From Prauserella flavalba (GTDB lineage Bacteria; Actinomycetota; Actinomycetes; Mycobacteriales; Pseudonocardiaceae), in contig NZ_MASU01000013.1 of the NCBI RefSeq assembly GCF_003202235.1, forward strand, positions 682,001 through 746,000: 64,000 nt of DNA, read 5' to 3'. The position numbers and the translations under genes were made by a program. Under the pieces are notes generated by a model that saw only the letters and a program-made list of their open reading frames with translations, was not told where the DNA came from and made no database searches. Shown piece by piece: positions 7,539-14,438 of this stretch; position 1 is the stretch's first letter; the number at the start of each line of letters is the position of its first letter.

Positions 7539-9022
7539 AGGACCTCCATGGCCAGCCGGACGGCGGACGGCAGATCCGGCGCCACCGCCGCTTCCCGCCG
7601 CGCGCGCTCGACCTCGCCGGGCAGCGTTCGCCGGGTCGGCACGAGGATCCCTTTCGCCCCGGCCGCGGTCGCGGCCTCCACGTCGGCGCCGATGTCGCCG
7701 ACCACCACGCACCGGCTCACGTCCACGCCGAGCGCCTCGGCGGCGCGCAGTACGAGCCCAGGCTTGGGCTTGCGGCACGCGCACGCGTCGTCGGGGCCGT
7801 GCGGGCACCACTGCCACGTCTGGAAGGGACCGAGCAGCTCGTCGACGCGGGCGTTGACCCTTCGCACCTCGTCCTCGGTGAAATAGCCCCTGCCGACACC
7901 CGACTGGTTGCTCACCACGCCGAGCAGCACGCCCGCGTCCCGCAGCGCGCCGAGTGCGGCGTGTGCTCCGGGCATCGGGCGAACCTGCTCGGGGTCGGCG
8001 AGGTAGGGCACGTCCTCGATGAGCGTGTCGTCACGGTCGAACAGCACCGCGACCGGCTCCCTCGCCCGCAGCTCGCCGCGCAGGCGGTGGGCGCACGCGG
8101 CGGGCGGGATCAGCGCGCTCGTGACGGCCATGCGCGTGATCTCGGCGGGCGTGCGCGGTCCCGGGGCGATGCGGGACGCGGCGAACTGTGCGGTGAGCCC
8201 GGCCCAGGCGCCGCCCGCGAGCGCGGCGGCGCGGCGGCGTCCGGCGGCGAGCAGGCCGAGCGCGGCGGCGCCCGCGAGGGTGGTGAGCGCGTGCCTGCCG
8301 AGCCTGCCGGGGCCCTCCCCGGTCAGCTGCCGCCAGTGCCTGCCGTGCTTGGCGCGCATGAGCGCGTTGTCCGCGTTGCCCCGCTGCCTGCGCACGCTGG
8401 CGAGGAAGTCGCCGCGGCGCGCGGGATGCGTGGTGACGCGGCGGCCCTCGGCGATGCGGTAACCCGCCTGGCACACGCGCAACGCGAGATCGGCGTCCTC
8501 CCGGAACGCGCGCGGGAAGCGTTCGTCGAAACCGCCCACCTCCACCAGCGCGCTGCGCCGGTAGGCCATGTCGGCGGTGATCCACCTGGCGTGCGTGAGC
8601 GCGAGCGTGTCCCGTTCGTCGTCGGTGGGACGACGGTCCTCCGCCAGTGGCACAACGATCTTCGCGACCGACGCCGCGACGCCGGACCCGAGCCCGTCGA
8701 GGTCCTCCGACAGTCGCTGCGTCCAGTCCACATCGGTCAGCACGTCGTCGTCGAGGAACGCGATCCACTCGGTGCGCGCCAGGCGCCAGCCGACGTTGCG
8801 GGCTGCGGCCGGGCCGCGCCCGCCCGAGCGGACCTGCCTCAGCGGAAACCGGATTTCCGGCAGTGCCAGCGGATCGCCCTCCGGCCGGTCGTCCACGACG
8901 ATCACCGCGGAAGGGTGTGGTCCGTGGGAGCCGTCGAGCGCCCGCAGCAGCATCGAGAGCTGGGCACGTCCCGTCGTCGGGATGACGATCGTGTAGCGCA
9001 GGGACTGCAGTGGGTGCACCAT
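7535..9022 (-). CDS. Fusion of GT2 glycosyltransferase and GmhB-type heptose-1,7-bisphosphate phosphatase
   Basis: A 495-residue two-domain protein. Residues 1-300 are a GT-A glycosyltransferase of family 2 (VIPTTGRAQLSMLLRAL; donor/metal-binding DDD at 91-93; GGFDERFPRAFREDADLALR), followed by two hydrophobic helices. Residues about 325-495 are a HAD-IIIA phosphatase: catalytic DRDDT at 329-333, SNQSGVGRGYF, the GmhB zinc site CPH (406-408) with Cys414 and Cys416 and the RKPKPG that follows, and VVGDIGADVEAA. The phosphatase half supplies the missing step between the kinase and adenylyltransferase halves of HldE. The ATG at 9022 is preferred over an upstream start at 9088 because it shares a TGATG junction with the carbamoyltransferase gene. 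Confidence 0.88.
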   Translation of the reverse strand: MVHPLQSLRYTIVIPTTGRAQLSMLLRALDGSHGPHPSAVIVVDDRPEGDPLALPEIRFPLRQVRSGGRGPAAARNVGWRLARTEWIAFLDDDVLTDVDWTQRLSEDLDGLGSGVAASVAKIVVPLAEDRRPTDDERDTLALTHARWITADMAYRRSALVEVGGFDERFPRAFREDADLALRVCQAGYRIAEGRRVTTHPARRGDFLASVRRQRGNADNALMRAKHGRHWRQLTGEGPGRLGRHALTTLAGAAALGLLAAGRRRAAALAGGAWAGLTAQFAASRIAPGPRTPAEITRMAVTSALIPPAACAHRLRGELRAREPVAVLFDRDDTLIEDVPYLADPEQVRPMPGAHAALGALRDAGVLLGVVSNQSGVGRGYFTEDEVRRVNARVDELLGPFQTWQWCPHGPDDACACRKPKPGLVLRAAEALGVDVSRCVVVGDIGADVEAATAAGAKGILVPTRRTLPGEVERARREAAVAPDLPSAVRLAMEVL

Positions 9023-10653
9023 CAGGCGTTCCTCCACACGGCGAACGGCCCGATGGCGAGCAGGTCCACCGGGGCCGAACCGAAGCACTCGAGCGCGTCG
9101 CGCGGATCGTCCACCATCGGCCTGCCCGCGGTGTTGAGGCTGGTGTTGACCACCGTCGGCAGGCCGGTGCGTGACTCGAACCCGCGCAGCATCCGTGCCA
9201 GCACCGGCTCGTCATCGGGATCGACGGTCTGGATGCGGGCCGTTCCGTCCACATGCGTCACCGCGGGAATCCGGTCCCGCCACGGTTCGGCGACGTCATG
9301 CACGAACAGCATGTAGGGGCTCGGAACCGGGCCACGGCTGAACAGCTCGCCCGCGCGGTCGGCCAGTACCATCGGCGCCACCGGCCGGAACTGTTCGCGG
9401 CCCTTCACGTCGTTGAGACGCTCCAGGTTCTCCTTGCGGCCAGGATGAGCGAGCAGCGAGCGGTGCCCGAGCGCGCGCGGCCCGAACTCGGCTCGGCCCT
9501 GGAACCACGCGACCACGTGGTCGTCGGCGAGCGCGGCGGCCACCGTATCGGCGATGTCCGCGGGGCGCTCGTAGCTGATCCTGGCCCGCCGCAACCAGTT
9601 CTCCAGCTCCTCGTCGGTCCAGCCGCGGCCGAGGCCGGCTCCGCGCATCGGCGCGGCACGCTCACCGAAGTCGGCGGCCAGCTGCAGCGCGGCGCCCAGC
9701 GCGGTCCCGGCGTCGCCTGCGGCCGGCTGCACCCAGACGCGCTCGAACGGGCTTTCGGCGTGCAGGCGCGTGTTGGCGACGCAGTTGAGCGCCGTGCCCC
9801 CGGCGAGCGCGAGATCGGTCCGGCCGGTGCGCTCGTGCAGCCAGCGGGCCAGCTCGAGCAGCACGCCCTCCACCGCACGCTGGACGCTCGCGGCGAGGTC
9901 GGCGTGCTCGGGGAGCAGCTCGTCGGAGCTCGTGCGGGCCGGTGCGAACTCGCTCCAGTCGAGGGGATCGGTGCGGAATCCGCCGTCGCCGGTCGCCCGG
10001 ATGTGTTCGGCCACAGTGGACAGAAAGCGGGGCTTGCCGTAGGAGGCGAGCGCCATCACCTTGTACTCGTCGCTGGAACGGTGGAAGCCGAGATGCTCGG
10101 TGAGCGACTCGTAGGCGAGGCCCAGCGAGTGCGGAAGCGGTTGGGACGCCAGCTCTTCGAGCTTGCCATCGCGGTACTCACCGGCCAGGTGGGACTCCGC
10201 CTCGCCGCGCCCGTCCGAGGTCAGCACCGCGCAGTCGCCGAACGGCGCGGCGAGTGCGGCCGACGCGGCGTGCGCGACGTGGTGGCGGACGAACCGGACG
10301 ATGCCGGGGTCCACACCGGGCAGCGCGGTCTTCAGGAACGCGGGTGCGCGGCGGGCGTACAGCGTGCGCAGCCGCTCCCAGCCGCCCTCGTCGGTGCCGT
10401 CGGCGTCGTCGTCAGCGAGCGCGGGATCGTAGGAGTAGCCGATCGCGTCGAGATCGGCCGGGGTGAGCCCCGCCTTGTCCAGACACCATCTCGCGGCCTG
10501 CTCCGGCAATTCCCACGTTGAGAACGGCACGGGGGACTTCCCGTGCTTGCGGCGGCTGAAGCGTTCCTCCTCCGCCGCGGCGACGATCTCGCCGTCCACG
10601 ACCAGGGCCGCGGCGGGGTCGTGGAAAACGGCGTTGATCCCGAGAATGCGCAC
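9022..10653 (-). CDS. O-carbamoyltransferase, NodU/CmcH family
   Basis: A 543-residue NodU/CmcH/TobZ-type carbamoyltransferase that would transfer a carbamoyl group from carbamoyl phosphate, through carbamoyl-adenylate, to a hydroxyl. The N-terminal Kae1/TsaD-like domain begins ILGINAVFHDPAAALVVDG and contains RKHGKSP and the metal-binding VRHHVAHAASA. The C-terminal YrdC-like domain contains WFQGRAEFGPRALGHRS and NTSLNTAGRPMVDDP. It is the first gene of the leftward eight-gene operon; a GGGAGG site precedes the ATG. In this context it most likely carbamoylates a sugar of the heptose-containing glycan; small-molecule natural products are an alternative. Confidence 0.9.
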   Translation of the reverse strand: MRILGINAVFHDPAAALVVDGEIVAAAEEERFSRRKHGKSPVPFSTWELPEQAARWCLDKAGLTPADLDAIGYSYDPALADDDADGTDEGGWERLRTLYARRAPAFLKTALPGVDPGIVRFVRHHVAHAASAALAAPFGDCAVLTSDGRGEAESHLAGEYRDGKLEELASQPLPHSLGLAYESLTEHLGFHRSSDEYKVMALASYGKPRFLSTVAEHIRATGDGGFRTDPLDWSEFAPARTSSDELLPEHADLAASVQRAVEGVLLELARWLHERTGRTDLALAGGTALNCVANTRLHAESPFERVWVQPAAGDAGTALGAALQLAADFGERAAPMRGAGLGRGWTDEELENWLRRARISYERPADIADTVAAALADDHVVAWFQGRAEFGPRALGHRSLLAHPGRKENLERLNDVKGREQFRPVAPMVLADRAGELFSRGPVPSPYMLFVHDVAEPWRDRIPAVTHVDGTARIQTVDPDDEPVLARMLRGFESRTGLPTVVNTSLNTAGRPMVDDPRDALECFGSAPVDLLAIGPFAVWRNA

Positions 10654-10775
10654 CTCTCTACCTCCCGCCAGTGGTGGTCGCCTGCGGTGTCGAAGCCGGC
10701 ACTAAGTCGCTACCCGGCGAAGCGGCTCTCAAACGGAATCGAGGGGAAAGACCAGGACGTCGCTACTCAGCGTGG

Positions 10776-11732
10776 TTACGCTGCGGCGCCGCTTCCCGCG
10801 GCGAACCAGGCGATTGTCCTGCGAAGCCCCTCACGAAGGGTCACCCCCGGGCGCCAGCCGAGTTCCCGCTGCGCCAGGGAGATGTCGGGGCAGCGGCGCC
10901 GCGGGTCGTCGACGGCGCCAGGAATCTGCCGCACGGTGGATGCCGTCCCGGTGAGCGTGCGGATCTCGTCGGCCACCTGCCACACCGGCAGTTCGCGCGG
11001 ATTGCCGATGTTCACCGGTCCGGTCAACGTGCTGCGGGCGAGCGCGAGCAGGCCGGAGACCGTGTCGTCCACGTAACACAGCGAGCGCGTCTGGTTACCG
11101 GATCCGGCGATCGTGAGTGGTTCACCCGCGAGCGCCTGCGAGATGAAGTTCGGGATCATGCGGCCGTCGTCGGCACGCATGCGCGGCCCGTAGGTGTTGA
11201 AGATGCGGGCGATCGCGACGTCGGTGCCGTGCTGCCGGTGATGGGCCATCGTCAGCGCCTCGGCGTAGCGCTTCGCCTCGTCGTACACGCTGCGCGGGCC
11301 GACGGGGTTCACGTTGCCCCAGTAGTCCTCGCGCTGCGGGTGCTCCAGCGGGTCGCCGTACACCTCACTCGTGGACGTGAGCAGGAACCGGGCCCCGTGC
11401 CGCTGCGCGAAGGCCAGCGCGTTGCGCGTGCCCAGCGCGCCCGTCTCCAGCGTCTCGATGGGCAGCCGCAGGTAGTCCCGGGGTGACGCCGCCGACGCGA
11501 GATGCAGCACCAGCCGGGTGTCGCCGAGATCCGGAAAGGACCGGGTCACGTCGTGTTCGAGCACCGTGAACCCGTTGTGCCGCCTGAGTTCGGCGACACC
11601 GTCGGGGTCGCTCGTCGCGAAACTGTCCATACAGGTCACTCGATGACCCTCGCGTAGCAACCGTTCGCATAGATGCGAGCCGACGAAGCCCGCGCCGCCG
11701 GTGACCAGCACGTGTTCCGACTCAGCGACCAT
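10776..11732 (-). CDS. UDP-glucuronate decarboxylase (UDP-xylose synthase)-like
   Basis: A 318-residue extended SDR. Rossmann motif TGGAGFVG at 11-18, then SEVYGDPLEHPQREDYWGN (122-140) and GPRSVYDEAKRYAE with catalytic Tyr150 and Lys154; this block is characteristic of UDP-xylose synthases, in which Glu of SEV takes part in decarboxylation. The arginine-rich ending RRCPDISLAQRELGWRP also fits. It would convert the UDP-GlcA made by the Ugd homologue (1740-3026) into UDP-xylose. It is monocistronic, upstream of the carbamoyltransferase operon, and its ATG lies 9 bases behind a GTTT-N15-GGGTAA promoter. A 4-epimerase activity is the main alternative. Confidence 0.85.
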   Translation of the reverse strand: MVAESEHVLVTGGAGFVGSHLCERLLREGHRVTCMDSFATSDPDGVAELRRHNGFTVLEHDVTRSFPDLGDTRLVLHLASAASPRDYLRLPIETLETGALGTRNALAFAQRHGARFLLTSTSEVYGDPLEHPQREDYWGNVNPVGPRSVYDEAKRYAEALTMAHHRQHGTDVAIARIFNTYGPRMRADDGRMIPNFISQALAGEPLTIAGSGNQTRSLCYVDDTVSGLLALARSTLTGPVNIGNPRELPVWQVADEIRTLTGTASTVRQIPGAVDDPRRRCPDISLAQRELGWRPGVTLREGLRRTIAWFAAGSGAAA

Positions 11733-11741
11733 GCCGGTCGG

Positions 11742-11766
11742 TTACCCGGCAGAGTCGGTGTGAAAC
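11742..11766 (-). promoter_or_regulatory. Sigma-B/F-like promoter of the UDP-xylose-synthase gene
   Basis: Minus strand GTTT (11763-11766), 15-base spacer, GGGTAA (11742-11747); 9 bases to the ATG at 11732. It interlocks with the divergent promoter 11757-11783. Confidence 0.6.
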
Positions 11767-11783
11767 GGTGAGGCAGCGGGTAC
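11757..11783 (+). promoter_or_regulatory. Sigma-B/F-like promoter of the pyruvyltransferase/GT2 operon
   Basis: GGTGTG (11757-11762), 15-base spacer, GGGTAC (11778-11783); 9 bases to the ATG at 11793, so the transcript is probably leaderless or nearly so. The -35 regions of this and the divergent promoter overlap. Confidence 0.6.
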
Positions 11784-11792
11784 CAGCGGCCC

Positions 11793-12659
11793 ATGCGTGT
11801 TCTGGTCACCGGCTGGCCGAGCTTCCTGCACGGCGAGGCGACCGCGGGCGACGTGCTCAGCATGCGCCGGATCGGCTCCGCGCTCGCCGATGCGGGTGTC
11901 GACACCGAATCGGCGTGGAGCCCCCGTTTTCGTCCCGGCGCTCTGCATCTCGACGACGCCGACCCCGGTCGCTACACCCATCTGGTCTTCGCCTGCGGCC
12001 CCGCGCACGGCGAGCAGGTACGTGGGCTGCACGAGCGTTACGCGTCATGCCGGCGGATCGCCGTCGGCGTGTCCGTGGTCGACCCCGCCGACCCCGCCGT
12101 GACCGGCTTCCACCGGGTGCTCGCGCGCGACGGTGCCGGACCACCGCGGCCCGACCTGGCCGCGTCGGAGCCCACCGCGGCAGTACCCGTGGCCGGGATC
12201 GTGCTGGCACCGGGGCAACACGAGTACGGCGAGCGGCGCAGGCACGAGCAGGTGCACAAGGCGCTGCTCGCGTGGGCGGCCGGGCTCGACTGCGCGCGCG
12301 TCGCACTCGACTCGCGGCTGGATTCCGCCGACTGGCGGCACTGCGCCACCGGTGACCAGTTCGTCGCGCTCCTCGGCAGGCTCGATGTCGTGCTCACCAC
12401 CCGCCTGCACGGCCTCGTACTCGCCCTGCGCGCCGGGGTTCCCGCGCTCGCCGTGGACCCGGTCGCGGGCGGGGGCAAGGTCTCCGCGCAGGCGAGGGCG
12501 CTCGGCTGGCCCGCGGTGCTCACCGCCGAGGACGTCACGGACGAGCGGCTCGACCGGTGGTTGCGCTGGTGCCTCTCGCCGTCCGCCCGGCAGCACGCCG
12601 CGACCCGCGACGACTCCTCACCGCTCGTGACCGCGCTGCTGACCGAGGTGGGCGCGTGA
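11793..12659 (+). CDS. Polysaccharide pyruvyl transferase family protein
   Basis: A 288-residue protein with the fold of the polysaccharide pyruvyl transferase family (PF04230, GT-B-like): N-terminal VLVTGWPSFLHGEATAGDVLSM and the family's C-terminal block VVLTTRLHGLVLALRAGVPALAVD followed by a GGKVSAQARALGWP loop (described here as separate short pieces). Members transfer pyruvate from phosphoenolpyruvate to glycan sugars, but many remain uncharacterised. First gene of a three-gene operon with two GT2 enzymes (GTGA and ATGA overlaps), driven by a stress-type promoter, and divergent from the UDP-xylose synthase gene. Its position supports a role in decorating the same surface glycan. Confidence 0.72.
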   Translation: MRVLVTGWPSFLHGEATAGDVLSMRRIGSALADAGVDTESAWSPRFRPGALHLDDADPGRYTHLVFACGPAHGEQVRGLHERYASCRRIAVGVSVVDPADPAVTGFHRVLARDGAGPPRPDLAASEPTAAVPVAGIVLAPGQHEYGERRRHEQVHKALLAWAAGLDCARVALDSRLDSADWRHCATGDQFVALLGRLDVVLTTRLHGLVLALRAGVPALAVDPVAGGGKVSAQARALGWPAVLTAEDVTDERLDRWLRWCLSPSARQHAATRDDSSPLVTALLTEVGA

Positions 12660-13486
12660 ACACCACGGTCGTCATCGCCACCCGCAACCGCTCCGCCGAG
12701 CTCGCGCGCACGCTCGGGAACCTGGCCGCGTTGCGCCCCGCGCCGCCGGTGATCGTGGTCGACAACGCCTCCACCGACGACACCGCCGCGAGGGTCCGCA
12801 GCGAGCACCCCGGCGTGCGCCTGCTCACCTCGCCGGTGAACGCCGCGGCCGCCGCCCGCAACCTCGGCGTTCAGGCCGCCGGCACCCCGTACGTCGCGTT
12901 CAGCGACGACGACTCGTGGTGGGCGCCCGGCGCGCTGTCCCGCGCGGAGGCGGTCTTCGCGGACTGTCCCCGGCTCGGCCTGCTCGCGGCCCGCACCCTC
13001 GTGGGCGAGCGCGAGGAGCCCGATCCCGTGTGCGCCGTGATGGCCGGCAGCCCGCTCGGCTCCGAACCCGGGCTGCCGGGGCCGAAGGTGCTCGGCTTCC
13101 TCGCGTGCTCGGCGATCGTGCGCAGGGAGGCCTTCCTCGACGTCGGCGGGTTCAGCCGCCTGCTGCACTTCGGCGCTGAAGAAAGACTCCTCGCCTACGA
13201 CCTCGCGGCCCGCGGCTGGGCGCTCTGCTACGTCGAGGACGTCGTGGCGCACCACCACCCGTCCAGCAGCAGGCCGCCGTCGGCGTGGCGGCACCGCATG
13301 GAGACCCGCAACAACGCGCTCATCGCCTTGCTCCGGCGCCCGGCGGCGGAGTGCGTGCGAGCGGCCACCCCGTTGCTGCGGCATCCCGGTGCCGCGGCCG
13401 GTGCCCTGCGCAGGCTGCCGCGCGCGCTGGCCGGAAGGCAGCGCCTGCCGTCTTCCGTCGAACGGCAGATCAGGGAGCTGGCATGA
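12656..13486 (+). CDS. Family 2 glycosyltransferase
   Basis: A 276-residue GT-A enzyme: TTVVIATRNRSAELARTL, nucleotide-binding VVDNASTDDTAA, the metal-binding SDDDSWW, and GGFSRLLHFGAEERLLAYDLA in place of the usual ED-acceptor motif. The GTG start overlaps the TGA of the preceding gene (GTGA), which is why it is preferred over the longer upstream frame. No membrane helices are visible, so it probably acts on the cytoplasmic side. It is closely similar in layout to the next gene (same N-terminal signature, HHHP/HHAP segment, basic C-terminal helices), suggesting a tandem duplication. Confidence 0.87.
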   Translation: MNTTVVIATRNRSAELARTLGNLAALRPAPPVIVVDNASTDDTAARVRSEHPGVRLLTSPVNAAAAARNLGVQAAGTPYVAFSDDDSWWAPGALSRAEAVFADCPRLGLLAARTLVGEREEPDPVCAVMAGSPLGSEPGLPGPKVLGFLACSAIVRREAFLDVGGFSRLLHFGAEERLLAYDLAARGWALCYVEDVVAHHHPSSSRPPSAWRHRMETRNNALIALLRRPAAECVRAATPLLRHPGAAAGALRRLPRALAGRQRLPSSVERQIRELA

Positions 13487-14373
13487 GCCGCACGACCGTG
13501 GTGATGATCACCCACAACCGGCGGGCGGAGGCGCTGCGCACGCTGGAGCACATGACGAACCTGCCCGACGGGGCGCCGATCATCGTCGCCGACAATGCCT
13601 CGTCCGACGGCACCGCCGAGGCGGTGTCCCGGCACTTTCCCGGCGTTGAACTGCTGTGCTGCGACCGCAACCTCGGCGCGCTGGCCCGCAACCTGGCCGT
13701 GCGGCACGTGCGCACGCCGTACGTCTCGTTCTGCGACGACGACACCCGCTGGCAGCCCGGTTCGCTGCGCAGGGCCGCCGAGCTGCTCGACGAGCACCCC
13801 GGGCTCGGCTCCGTGACGGGCCGCTGCCTCGTGGAGCCCGAGCTGACGGAGGACCCGATCACCCCGGAGCTGCGGCAGTCGCCGGTGCCCGGCCCGGACT
13901 GGCTGCCCGGCCCCGCGCTGATGGGCGTGATGGCGGGGCTGACGACGTTCCGCGTCGAGGCGTTCCGCGAGGTCGGCGGGTTCTCTCCGCGCATGTGGCT
14001 CGGGGGCGAGGAGGAACTGCTCGCGATCGACCTCGCCGCGCACGGCTGGTGGATGTGCTGGGCCGAGGACGTGGTGATCCACCACGCGCCGTCGACACAG
14101 CGCGACCCCCGGCGCCGCCGCCAGCTCGGCATCCGCAACACGCTGTGGACGCTGTGGCTGCGCAGGCCCGTGCGCAGCGCGGCGCGGCGCACGGCCGCCG
14201 TCCTGCGGTCCGCGCCGGCCGACCTGGCCACGTTCTCGGCCGCGTGGGAGGCGCTGCGCGGGCTGCCGTGGGTGCTGCGCGAGCGGAGGGTCGTCCCGGA
14301 GCGCGTGGAGAACGGGCTGCGCTCGCTCGAGCACTCCCAGCGCCGGTCGGTGGCCCGGCGCTACGTGGGTTGA
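13483..14373 (+). CDS. Family 2 glycosyltransferase (paralogue of preceding gene)
   Basis: A 296-residue GT-A enzyme with TTVVMITHNRRAEALRTLEH, VADNASSDGTAEAV, CDDDTRW as metal-binding triad and GGFSPRMWLGGEEELLAIDLA. The start is in an ATGA overlap with the previous stop. It ends in a strongly basic tail (RRSVARRYVG) that might associate with the membrane. Its stop codon region overlaps the -35 element of the clpC-like gene's promoter (14368-14393), so the downstream gene can be expressed independently. Donor and acceptor cannot be read from the sequence. Confidence 0.87.
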   Translation: MSRTTVVMITHNRRAEALRTLEHMTNLPDGAPIIVADNASSDGTAEAVSRHFPGVELLCCDRNLGALARNLAVRHVRTPYVSFCDDDTRWQPGSLRRAAELLDEHPGLGSVTGRCLVEPELTEDPITPELRQSPVPGPDWLPGPALMGVMAGLTTFRVEAFREVGGFSPRMWLGGEEELLAIDLAAHGWWMCWAEDVVIHHAPSTQRDPRRRRQLGIRNTLWTLWLRRPVRSAARRTAAVLRSAPADLATFSAAWEALRGLPWVLRERRVVPERVENGLRSLEHSQRRSVARRYVG

Positions 14374-14393
14374 CGCGCCGTCGCACCGGGTAG
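14368..14393 (+). promoter_or_regulatory. Sigma-B/F-like promoter of the ClpC-type ATPase gene
   Basis: GGTT (14368-14371), 16-base spacer, GGGTAG (14388-14393). It overlaps the end of the upstream glycosyltransferase gene. The mRNA leader would be about 40 bases with an AGGGAGG ribosome-binding site. Confidence 0.55.
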
Positions 14394-14438
14394 GCCCCGG
14401 GGACGGACTTTCCCGATCCGCGCAGAGGGAGGCTGCCC

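Noticed and set aside
10776-11732. HldD (ADP-heptose 6-epimerase) assignment for the extended SDR
   Set aside because: The SEVYGDP / YWGNVNP / YDEAKR block fits UDP-xylose synthases, not HldD, whose hallmark segments are absent.
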